From Sinotaia quadrata (Eukaryota > Mollusca > Gastropoda > Architaenioglossa > Viviparidae), in contig CM054179.1 of the NCBI GenBank assembly GCA_028829895.1, forward strand, positions 67,534,891-67,598,890: DNA of 64,000 nucleotides. The letters are read 5' to 3'. This document shows, one piece after another, positions 31,501-45,000 of the stretch (position 1 is the first letter of the stretch; each line of letters begins with the position of its first letter). Under the pieces are notes generated by a model. It was not told the DNA's origin. It worked only from the letters and a program-made list of their open reading frames with translations, and made no database searches. Both the position numbers and the translations under genes were made by a program.

Positions 31501-34500
31501 AAATTTTAATTCTTATTTTTTTTTAGTAGTTTAAAATATTTCTGTATAGTCTTAAATGAAAATTTTGTAAACTAATAAATGAAGCTGATTTCTATTTGTA
31601 TAATCTCAGATATTAATACAAGGTAATGGATTTTGGTGGTATATTCCTCTGTTATATATGTATGTTCCTTTCAAGACACATTTTCTCCATCACCAAGTGA
31701 ATCCCTATCTCTTTTGTGTCATTGTTTCTTCTAGTGGGATGTTTGTCAATTTATTTTATTTATGTATTTGTTAATTTATAGTTATTTATTACGTCATGTC
31801 ATTTTGTATATGCATTCATTTATTTTGTTTCTCTTTTGTAATTATACTTATTTGTTGGTGCACAAAATAAATATATTCAATACTCACCACAATACCTCTC
31901 ATCAGAACCATCAGGACAGTCTGGTTTGCCGTCACATCTCAATCGTCGTATTATGCATTCTCTGGTGCTTTCACACCTAAATCTTCCTTCAAGGCAGGGC
32001 TCAGGTTCTTCTGTTACAGGTGTAGCGACTAATCAACAAGAATAATAAATGCTATATGGTTATAACTTTAAATAGTACAAAATTGTAAATGCCATAATTT
32101 GCCATTTAACTTTATAAAGCGCATAATAATGACATACATTGCTATTCTGATTTTACTCCAATATTTGAGTAATATAATACTATAATAGAAATACTGTAAT
32201 TTGCTACTTTAATTTTATAATGTTAGTAGCAAATTACAGTATTTCTATTATAGTATTATATTACTCAAATACTGGAGTAAAATCAGAATAGCAATGTATG
32301 TCATTATTATGCACTATATATATATATATGTTATATATATATATAACATATTCTAACATATAGTATATGTTAAAGAAGAAAATTTTATAATGTTCTTCTT
32401 TAACATATACTATATTTTACATAATAAATTCAATATATTTTTGCTGTTTAAACTTTATATCATATAATTTGCAGCTTTAACTTTACAATGTGCTTTTCTA
32501 CCTGTAAATATATATAATAATAAAAACTATAAATTTGCAACTTTTACTTAGAAACCTTATAATTTAATAATTTGGAAGGTTGCAAAACAGACTAGAGAGA
32601 CATCCAAAAATACTTTAATTTTTCAGAAATTAGGTCCATGTATTTTTATCTGGCCTGATTAGGTCAAGCGTTGGTACCTTTCTGCAAAGATGCACAGACT
32701 GATGTAAACATGCAAGCTATATGTGCTGAGTGATACAATGACATGTACAAGGCAAGAAGAAATATTTTATTCCCTATTACTTTGAAGCAGGGGACACCAA
32801 CCTTTTTGACACTGAGAGTTACTTTCTTATTTAAAGCAATACTTTTTAATGTCTAAAACTGGTGTTTAATGTTTAGGTATTGTTTGTGATATATTTTTAT
32901 GTGATTGTTTCTCTTGTTTGTAGGGAATTATGTAATTAACTGTTTATTTACTAATTTCTTTTTTGGTACTGATTAGCAAAAGGTTATTAGCTCTGAGACT
33001 GTGTACAAATACTAATGGTATAAGGCATGCAGGTTAGCTTGGGGTAGATAATTTGGCTTTGTCTGGCACAGAGTTTTGTATGAATATAGTGCCTTGCAAA
33101 CTTATTATATTGGACGAATTGACATCCTCCTAAGTCAATAATCAAGACATCATTTTATTTTAAAGTACTTCTGAGTCTTTTTAACAGGTACTAGAAAACA
33201 GCTGATCTGAAGGCCTAATGATGCAGCAGTTACTTTGTATCGTATTAGCTTCTAGTAATCATATTAATAGTGAAGTCACTTTGTTTCTTATTAGCTTCTA
33301 GTAATCATATTAATAGTGAAGTCACTTTGTATCTTATTAGCTTCTAGTAATCATATTAATAGTGAAGTCACTTTGTATCTTATTAGCTTCTAGTAATCAT
33401 ATTAATAGTGAAGTCACTTTGTATCGTATTAGGTTCTAGTAATCATATTAATAGTGAAGTCACTTTGTATCGTATTAGCTTCTAGTAATCATATTAATAG
33501 TGAAGTCACTTTGTATCGTATTAGCTTCTAGTAATCATATTAATAGTGAAGTCACTTTGTATCGTATTAGCTTCTAGTAATCATATTAATAGTGAAGTCA
33601 CTTTGTATCGTATTAGCTTCTAGTAATCATATTAATAGTGAAGTCACTTTGAAGTCAGCAAATGGAAAGGAAGGATAGTTTGGATACTTAAATGAATGAA
33701 TAAGTAATTTCAGCTATAGTAGCATTTAACAATTTAACAATTAATGTATTTAAAAAACTTTTAAGTGGAAAAAACTGTTTCAATAACATTTTTTGTTGTT
33801 GAGAAATGTACACAATTAGAATCATGTGAATTATTTAATTTTTCTAACAAGTGAACATTTAGCTATTCTTATACAAATGAACATTAAAGTTATAATAATC
33901 AATATTATATAATGAAAATTATATCATACTTACCATAAATGAACTTCTATAAACCACGGCTAAATATATATATTTTATTCTAACCATATAAATGAAAATT
34001 AAGTTATATTTTATTCTAACCATAATAAATGAAAATTAAGTTATATTTTATTCTAACCATAATAAATGAAAATTATGTTATATTTTATTTTAAAAAACAT
34101 TATGTTCTATACTTATAATACAATTATACATTAAGTTCTGTTTATTAAAATTGAACAATAACTTCTACTTATAACTAATAAGCATTTAAGGTCAAATGAA
34201 AGTGACCACAAAGAAACATTAAGTTCAAGATCTAATTTAGTAATTATCACAAATGAATGTTAAGTTCTAATTGCAAAAATGAATATTTAAGTAGCACTTC
34301 CCACAAATGGATATTAAGTTCCAAAACCAACAACACAACATTTATGTTCCACATACCACAATTAGCTTCATCTGAATTATCTGAACAATCAACTTGATCA
34401 TCACATTCATATTCTGCGGGAATACAGGTGCCATCATTACATGTAAACTCTGTTCGAGCACAGGTTGGTGGTGGAGGTAGAACTGTGAAAATATAAAGGA

Positions 34501-37500
34501 TTCTTTCACAAGCAAGATTTCTAACATCATAACACTTTGTATCAATGGGCCTAACATGCAATTAAACTACAACATGTCAGTTAAGGTTCAAAATACCATA
34601 TAATTAAACTATAACATACAGTACACCCTCAAAATAATTATCATAATATACCATTACACTATTGGACTTAAAAAATCAATACATATCATCAAACTACACA
34701 AGTAATGGATCAAAATACCATAAAAAATATTATCATCAATGCAGGAGATAAAAAGCAATTTCAAATATCATACCATCATGCTAAAAGATTTCAATAATAG
34801 TTCAAAAATTATTCAAAATATCATATCATACCATCAAATTACCTTAGGCCAAGAATGGCTCAAAAAGAACCAGTCATCATTCAAGTTTTTACTCCTTTGG
34901 GCCAATATACATGTGAAAACCTATAGATATGCTAACAGATACATGTTAACATGCTGAAAAGTTATTCCACAAGTGAGGTGAGAAAAAATATTTTATATTC
35001 TCTCTGAGATATTTTGTTAAGTTTTGAGAAAATATTTCTTTTTCTGTGTAACTTTGTACAAGTTAAATCTTTTGTACTTTCTTATAAATTTTCTTGATTT
35101 TTTTTTTCTGTTTGAAATAATAAATATTTTCCAAATGCTAAGTATGACATTGACTGGTTTCTGTTACAGTTCTCTGTAGTCTCGAACAGAGTACCAGATG
35201 ACCACCATTATAGTTCTCTGTAGACTTGAACAAAGTACCAGATGACAGAAGAGAAAGAAAGAACAAACAAGATCAAGTGAGTCTGTTCATGTTTTACAGA
35301 GGTTCTTATTCTGGAACAGCTCCTGCTATGTAAGATTTTACTTGCCCATATCTGACTCATGTACTGGCCCAGCTCTGACTCAAAGATACAAACTATCATC
35401 AACAATTTTGTTCTACTAGGTTGGCTACCATTCTACTCATCTGAGATTAAGCAGTCATCTTCAGTCAACAACTCTGCCTGGGAACTCTGTCCAATGTAAG
35501 ACTAGAAGCCTTCATAGTTGCTACCTTGGTTGCTGATAATTTTGAAGTTGTAGTTGCAGAAGTTCTTATCTGCATTATTTATAATTGTTCTTATCATGGA
35601 TGCTGCTAAGTTTAAATAATCTCTCACATTAGCTTCATGCTCATCAGCCTCCAAATGCCTTAACACTTGCAGTTTCACATTCAAGCAACTGCCTATCTTT
35701 TGCATCTTAGATGCACTAACATCACACCTGCAGGATTTTTTCCAGACCTGATGGTCAAAATGGCCACTCTCAGGCCATTCTTTGGAATTACCAAGCATGT
35801 GCACTATAACAAAACAGAATTAACCAGGGTATTATTGTAATGGCATCTTGTAGTGTGAAGATATGTTTTGGTAGCCAGTACTGTATCTTCTAGAACGATG
35901 GTATATTTATGGCATTTAAGCAACTGCTGGCATATTTTAGTATATGTTGTTAGTGCCTTTGTACTTTGATGGTATATTATGGTATTATTAGCTATTAGTG
36001 AAATCTGGTAGTATGATGGTGTGGTATTTAGTTTGAGTAGTGCTTGTATCTTGTAATATGATGATGTGTTGTATTACCTAGAGGTATTACTAATATCTTG
36101 TAGTATTATAATGTAGAGATATATTACTGATATTTTGTAGTTTGATAAGGTGTTGTATTATCTACAGGTAAAACTGGTATTTGTATATTGATGGAGTGTT
36201 GCGTTGTTATCTTAATGCATTACTTGTATTTTGAATCATTGCTAATATCTTAATATGATATGGCACACTATAGTATTTTAAGTCCCTTGTTGTATGATGG
36301 TCTGACAGTGTTAAATTAAGCTTATTACTGGTATCTTGTAATTTGATGGTTTTATCAGTATTTTGAACCACTACTGATATCTTTTAGGACTGATTTATGA
36401 TGGTATTGTGAGCCATAGTGGGTCTCCTGTAATATGATAATACATGATATATGGTCCATTGCTGAAATCTTTTAAAATCATGATATGACATGATATTCTG
36501 AATCATTGCTGATATTGTATGATTGTTCATTATGGTATTTTGAGCCATTGCTGTATGTTATGGTTTGTTGAAGGGCTGTAGTAGTTTGAAACTGTGCATT
36601 GTAGTATGGTAGCCAATTACTGGTTTCTTTTAGTGAGATTGTATATTGTGATATTTTAAACATTACTTGTGCTGGTACCATGATGATTCAGGAAGACATT
36701 TGCTTGAAGATAAGGAAAGAGGGCTTAGTATATGGGTGGACAATCAAATGCAAAATAACATACCCTTAAGCCAGCTCATAATAATAATGGACACAACAAA
36801 TAAATAAAATATAATTAGGGTTTTCATAAAAATAATCGCTCAATAAATGTTCATTAGTGTTCTAATGTAATATACATACATTTTCACTAACTAATAAAAG
36901 ACATTATACACGAGCATGATTATTGTAGTGAGTTTTTGTGAGCACTTAGAATTCTGGGAAAGTATCCTGAGCACAGACTGGGGCATTAGTGCAATTAATG
37001 GTTTAAAATACCATAACAGAATTGAAGACAGCAGTTAGAGACCAGAACATACGATAGATAAATACTCATTTATGAAATGAAAAGCAATTGTATACACTGC
37101 CTAAAATAAGTAAGCATTCAGTTATATTCATATATTGAAGGTTGTTTGTTTGTGGTTATATGAAAATCTTGCTTAAATTCACAATATTTAATAGGAAAGA
37201 AATAACTGAAATTCTTTTTTTATGCTATATTTATGAAGCACTACATTTTCATGATGCTTTGGTCAATTTTTAACATTTAGGCTGCTGATGTTATATTGTG
37301 AGCAATAAGTCATTGATTTCTCATTTTCATAATGAGTCAAAAGTCATTTTAAATTAAAAAAAAAATCATAGAGTTTATACAAGATAGAGTGATAACACAA
37401 ATATTTTTTTATTCAAATAGCTCAGACATATACTGTAATCTCAATTTTTATCTTAAAAACTAATGTCTAACAATTTGCAATTTATTACCATGCTTCTTGC

Positions 37501-40500
37501 AAAGGTGTGGCACAGTCAAATTACATGAACAATAGCATTAACTAATATACAATTAATTTTCACATGTTTAAAAGACAATAGCATTAACTAATATACAATT
37601 AATTTTCACATGTTTAAAAGACAAGAGCATTAACTAATATACAATTAATTTTCACATGTTTAAAAGACAATATAATTAAATTCATATTATTATTTAATGC
37701 TGTTTCCTTTTTTAAAATTAAGACTGAAATTACCTTCACCATAATTCACAAGAGCGCGGATGGCAAAAGCAGTGTTGGTAGTAGAAAAAGGTACTCTGCT
37801 GAGGTCAAAGACATCTCCTGGCTGAACCATATCTGCATACAATTGGGCGTAATAAGTTTCGTACAGATCTGATTCCGGGACAACATCGTCAGCCAGAGTT
37901 GCTTGTGCAATGACATTATTTGGCGTGGATCGGGGATACAAAATACCAATAAAGTCACCACTCTGGACAGGAATAGGTAATGGGGCTGCAACAGACTGCT
38001 TACCCACTTCAGCAGGAGGTAAAAGTGTTCTGTGACAAATTGACAAAAATTGCACATTAAATTTCATTTATCCTTTCTGTGACAAACTGCCCTGGATTAC
38101 CCATTAATGTTACTTGTTCTGTGACAAACTGCCCTGGATTACCCATTAATATTACTTGTTCTGGGACACAAACTGATCAAATTGCACACACAACACTATA
38201 TGTTCTATGAGGAAAAGAACATGTCCAAGCCTGCATATTAAATGCTATTTGTTCACGTTCTATGACAAACAAACTGACCAGATTTACATTTTAAGCATTA
38301 CCTGTTATGCGACCAAAAAAACTGATCAGGATTACACATTATATATATGAAAGAAATACACCTGTTTCATGACACATAATATGAACAGAGATGTACATTC
38401 AACCTACCTATTCTGTCACAATAAAATTCATCTTCTTCAAATTAAATGGTTTGGGGGGGGGGGGGGTGCAACTGGCATATGCCAATTTCATACCAGAGTA
38501 CTTCAGGGTTGAGTATGGTGCTGTGGGATAGCTGGGAGCAGAGTTAGGGGCTGGTACACCTTGTATTTGGTTTATTCAGTTTCACTGTACTAATATATTC
38601 AAGGGAAGATAACTCAGTATATCTTGTTCAGTATCACTTTGCTCCTTTCAATAGTTAGTGCAATAGTTCTTTGATATTAAAAAAACAAAACTGAGTGGGT
38701 AAGGGGGTTAATCTGCACCTACATAACAAAGGTTAATAAAATTGTTCATTGCACTCTATTTTATAATTAAACTAATAAATCCAGTATATGTATCTACTTA
38801 TCTTCCATGTATGTATTTAATTCAAATCCTCAGAACATACAAATACCAATTTTAAAGTATGAAAATAATTTTAATTCATAGAATTTTTTGCCTTTAATGA
38901 CTTGCAAGGAACATATCCATTTCATATACCTTGTGATAGCGATTGAATGTGTTAACAGATTTTCAACCACTGTCCTCATTTTGTATTAGTTAACAAATTT
39001 AATTTCAATCACTGTCCTCATTCTGAGTTAATAGATTTAATTTCAATCACTGTCCTCATTCTGAGTTAATAGATTTAATTTCAATCACTGTCCTCATTCT
39101 GAGTTAATAGATTTAATTTCAATCACTGTCCTCACTTTGTGTTTGAAATCTTTACAATATAATTTCAAAATTGTTACCTGTTGACAAGCTGAAATTCGAT
39201 TTTGTCATTATTAAGTGCATTTTGCACATATCTCCAAACACCGGCATATGCTTGGCCCTCTGGGATGAGGCGATAATATTCCCAGCCAATCACATTACCA
39301 GCACACTTGAATGTATTTGTGATCAGTAGGTTTGCCCAGTTGGTGCCATTGCGAGGTAGGGGGCTTGGCTCACGTCCGACAGTTTCTGGACATGCTACAA
39401 TACAGTATGCATACAGTATTATAAAACATGTGGCCATATTCTAATCAAACTATATTTTCTTCAAAGTTATATTATTATTTTTACAGTTTTCTTTGTTTAA
39501 CAAAGTCATATTTCAAGCTTGATAAATATGTTAATTTAAAATTAAAAATTTTAAACCATTCAAGAGAACTTCCATTCTGGAACTGAGTTGTTATGGTGCA
39601 TGACATTATGCTGTCTTATGTTCCAGCTGTTTAATGTGTTTCTTGTCAATAAACAGACAGAGAGACAGACCTTGTTGCATTTTAAATAAAAGTTCAAATT
39701 CTGAATAAGTCTTGCAGCATACTGAGTTTTTCTTCTGAATTCTCTAAATTAAAATGATTCTGACAGAAAATGATTTCTAACTTTATGTAAAGGAAATGCA
39801 ATTTTAACCAAAGTGGCTAGATATCCTATAATTTCATTGGTGCATTACTTACTACTGCTTGTTGGTGAATACAAATTCATTTAAAACATCTGTATACTAC
39901 AATTATTACCAAAAGATATACAATACACAATTAACTATATTGTTTTTAAATACATGTATTGCTTTTTCAATAAATTAATCTTTAGCTGCCCAGCAGTCGT
40001 GCCCTGCATTTTAACTTCAACACTCAATTTCACTCTAATGCACAGGTTTGAAAGTCAGTAAAAAAGAGCAGATAACTTATCTGTGTCAATGTGTAGGAAA
40101 CCATGAGTTCTACTGCAATAAATAAAAAATTATCTGGAGACTCAGTAGTATTATTAGTATTGTTAAATACTCATACTACTAATAACCACATTATTTCATG
40201 GTGTATGATAATTATCATTCCCATAGTGCTGATTAAAAAAATGGACTAGCAAGCCCTCTTCATATCAAACAGGTGTTTTGCTTGTGGTGAGAGATATTGT
40301 TTTATTTATCTTAAAAACTTGCTAAAAGAATATGATAAAAAAAGAACTGACATCATATTGTGTAAATTACTGTGTGAGTATGATTGTGCATACTGTATCT
40401 CTGAATGTGGTGATGAGGATGGTGCGTGTGTGTGTGTGTGTGTGTGTGTAAAGTTTATTTACATGCATTTAAAATGTTCTTTTTATCAGTGTTATTATTT

Positions 40501-40702
40501 GTTTGGCTTTTTCTTTGTATATAAGCATTTTCTTGTGGTTATAATATCAATTTCACTGTAATATTTTGCACTAAATAAATAATGGCATTGCATCCTTAGG
40601 TATGTCCACTTATGATCAATGTTTAGAAGCATGTCTAATACTAGAGCTTGCCTCGTCTGAAGGGTTTAGGGTGTATCACATAATCAACATAATCAGATAT
40701 GC

Positions 40703-40760
<58 letters not shown>

Positions 40761-41180
40761 TGGGTGGTGGTATATAAATTTAGCTTTTAAAAAACAAATA
40801 ATCAAAGAAAACAAGATGCTCTTGTCAGTAAAGATATACAGTGTACAACAAATTAAAACTACTAGAACTGAAGCATTCTTTTTAAACAGATAAAAGTGTA
40901 CAATAAATTTGTAAAACAAATTAAAACTACTAGAACTGAAGTATTCTTTTTGAAAAGAACTCTTTGAAAAGTAAAATACTTTTTTTCATTCCCACCCCTA
41001 ACATCAAAACTGGTTGCCACTGCAATTTTTTTCTGGCAATGGCTTCTGTGTTAAAAATGCTGGGTCAATCTGGTACATACCACTGGCATACCTGCAACCT
41101 CTCTTGGAATGTCAGTACCTGGCAAGAACTATTTCTCATCCAACCGGCATGCTAGAACCTCCTCCCAACACCACCTCCAC

Positions 41181-41222
<42 letters not shown>

Positions 41223-41435
41223 AGTGAGAGAGAAATATATAGACTGAGGGACAGAGAGAAAGAGATATTGATATAAACTGAAGAACAGACAATTCAACTG
41301 CAAAGTTCAGGTTGGAAGACCTTAATTTCAAATCCATACAGTTAAATTACAAGGACATTGAAAGAGAAATAAAAAGCTCTTTAGCTTTTGTTTTCATGAA
41401 ATAATGCAATTTATTCTATTTTCACTCTATACTAT

Positions 41436-41494
<59 letters not shown>

Positions 41495-41938
41495 ACACAC
41501 ATCATACATGTACACATAAATAAAGAGGGCTGTATGATAATAGCAATCTGCAAAAACAATGCTTGCCAAGTGCATGTTTGGATTAATGCAATATCATTGT
41601 AAATGAGCTTTAACTAAGAAAATCCTAATAACTGTAAATACTCAGGAAGTGAAAAACAAATGTAAGTGAACACAGTGTTCAAGACAATCATTTGCTCCAC
41701 ATATCAGTCTTGGGGAGTTCATCATGATAACATCTCTTGGAGACCCATGCATCATGTCCACATTCCTTGAAGATCTTCTAATCCTATTCACACATCCATA
41801 AGGGGCAAACAAATCAGGAATCCCATTCACAAAATAAATGGACTCCTAGGAAAAAGTATTCACACTTAAATTTCTCACTAATGAGAACTTTCACACCCTT
41901 TATTGGGAATCCATATAACTATATTCACACTATCCTAA

Positions 41939-42024
<86 letters not shown>

Positions 42025-45000
42025 CACACACACATACTATTAAGCATGAATGAAACTGAAAGAAATAAAGAGAGAAACCAAAGGCACCAATAATATGCTA
42101 CCAATTACTATCAATGTACTAACAATGACTAATAACAACAAATCTGCATTTCAACAAAATAAATGCAAGCATGTAATGCTTTCTTGCCAGATTCTAATCA
42201 CTGCATGCAATATAAACCTCACTTCTGGATTGTTTGCTTTGCAGACATGTCAGACTTCTTGCACCAAAAAGGGATGTACCAGACTGGATGATTACTTTTC
42301 CATATGGAGAAAATCTATTTTTTTCTTCCACCTAGTGAAACAAACTCATATTCTGCACATATAAAACAATCACAATTCCATGGCCCCCAGAGTAATTTTA
42401 ATGCTACACATTTAAGCAGAAAATTTTCACCTTGGACTTGTACACAGAATTTAGTATTTTATTTACCAAGAAAATTTAGAAAATAAAATTTACAGAAATA
42501 TCCATCATGATGTTTCTCATTTGAGTGAGGTGGAGATTAATGAAGTCAAATTTAGTGAGAATGGTAATTTTAGATAGGTCTTGAACAACCCCTCCATCAA
42601 AAAAACCTCAACTTATTTATAGTATATAATTTCAAACTCAAGCATTCATTATCTACTCAAAAAGACAGTCATAATATGATTTTTTCAAAAAAGATTTAAT
42701 TATATGATTCTTCAAAGAAAAACCATTTCCTCAAAGCCAGACATTCATGATATATAAAGACAATCTCAAAAACAATCTTAACTGATCATATCAAAGACAG
42801 CTATATTAGTATATATGATCATCTCAAAGATACATATATCTCATCACCTTCAAGAAAGCTGCATTCGATCAATTCAAAGACACCTAACTATACATAATTA
42901 TCTAAAAAAAGAATCCTATCTGATCACTGCCAAGACAATCCAATAGTTCAATAGGATCACTTCAAAGACCATTCTAAGACAAGTAAACAAGATCATCTCA
43001 AAGACAGACATGTCTGAAATCTCAGAGACAAATTATATACAATTTCTTCAAAGACGGTCAAATACGATCTCACAAGGATGGTGATCTTATTCATCTATGA
43101 TTCTTTAATTAGAGTTATTACACACAACATACCCCAAACTACTGCAAGCACATATGCACACACACACCCTCCTCAGCATATTCTTCAACATATGAACAAT
43201 CACTCTAAAAGCTTGTAGCAAAGAAAAAAACTTTAACAGTCTGCTCCAAACATAACAAGTTTACATATAATGTTAGTTTTAAAACAATGTTAAAATAATA
43301 CATAAGCCTTCATTCAGTACTTTTGTTTACCTTTAATTTATTAAAAATTATTTTTACTTTATGTTGATTTTGGAAATAATTTATAGTGTTCATATCTTGT
43401 TATTTTATCTGAACCAAATATTCATAAAATATTAATATTATATATTACCAAGAGCACAAAGTGTTAAGGACAAAACTGCAATTATGCTTTAAGTAAAAAT
43501 CAACTGAGGCCAAAAAGGGCAAATATATATATGAAATATATATAAATAAAAAGATAAGAGTTCGTTGGAATATGAACTTATCAAGCATTAAACACTGTCA
43601 TCCCTAAAGATTGCCAAGAAATTATTAAATGGGAATTGTTTCAATTCTGATCTTCAGACTCATATAAAAAATATGAAATTGAAGATCAAAAACAAAATGG
43701 TCTGATAGGGATAGCCAGAATAAAAATGCAAATCATATCAAACTCATAAAGTGAAAGATCAAACAACAGAATACTGTCTCATAAGAACAGATGGAATAAA
43801 AACAAGATATGCATCTAACTCATAAAGTGAAAGATCAAACAACAGAGTCTGTCTCATAAGAACAGATGGAGAATAAAAACAAGATATTGCATCAAACTCG
43901 CAAAGATCAAACAATAGAATACTGCTCATAAGAACAGATGGAATAAAAACAAGATATGCATCAAACTCGGAAAGTGAAGTTCTAAACACAGAATACAGAA
44001 TGAAAGGGATAGATGGAATAAAAAACTCAATACATATCAAACTCAGCAGTTGAAGACCAAATCATAAAATAATGTCTGATAGGAAAGGACAGAATAAAAA
44101 CTCAATATGCATCAAATACAGAAAATGAAGATCAAAAACAGAATACAGTCTAATAAGGTGAAGATAAAAAAACTGAATACAATTTGATTGGAAGAGAGAA
44201 AAAAAACAAACAACAAAACCTTCAATAAGTAAAATGAAGATCAAAAATGGAATATGATCTGACAGGGACAGAGAGAATTAAAAAAACAACAACTCAATAT
44301 GTATCAAACACAGAAGCTGAAGATAAAAAAACAAGAATATGATCTGATAGTGACAAGTGGAAAAAACAACTCAATATGTATCAAACTCAGAAGGTGAAGT
44401 TAAAAGAACAAAATAGAATGGACAGAGTAAAAAATGCAATACACATCAAATGCAGAAAGTGAAGCACGTGAGCAAAGGAACAATGAACTAAATGTTAAAA
44501 AGGTGATACTGCTATTAATAATGGACCAAGTGCCAAGTAAATGTTGGAAAGGTGATACTGCTATTAATAATGGAACCTAGTGCTAAGTAAATGTTAAAAA
44601 GGTGATACTGCTATTAATAATGGAACCTAGTGCCAAGAAATGCTGGAAAGGTGATACTGCTATTATTAGTATTATAATACTGGACCAAGTGCTAAGTTAA
44701 TCTGACTACCAAGAACATCATAACTTTTTCATATTTTCCTTGGTAATAATGGCACTACTGTAGATAGAAGAGTATAAATTCAAAGCAGCTTTTGGCTACA
44801 AAAACGGGACTATTGGTGTGAAAACAAAGCATGGAGGGAGCATTATATCTAAGTCAATACTGGAAGAAAAGATAAATACTAACTAAAACAGGGGTTGGCA
44901 AACTTTTCAGACTACTACTGTACTAGGCCATTTCAGGAGGTCAAGAAGGCACACTAGGCCAGAAGAAACAAGGTGTCCAAGGAAAGGTTCGGCATGATTG

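Noticed and set aside
32788..33654. Possible second hAT-type element starting CAGGGGACACCAACC, with CTTTGAAG on its left and again at 33647
   Set aside because: The putative right end does not match the left terminus as an inverted repeat, and the matching octamer sits at the edge of a minisatellite containing CTTTG, so it is probably chance.
35502..35804. 100-codon minus-strand frame
   Set aside because: It has no family resemblance, no plausible splice borders in phase with the LDLa exons, and lies in ordinary intron sequence.
43759..44244. Hydrophobic repeat protein with FIPSVLM motifs on the minus strand
   Set aside because: It is the direct translation of a degenerate tandem repeat and is broken by stops and frame changes.
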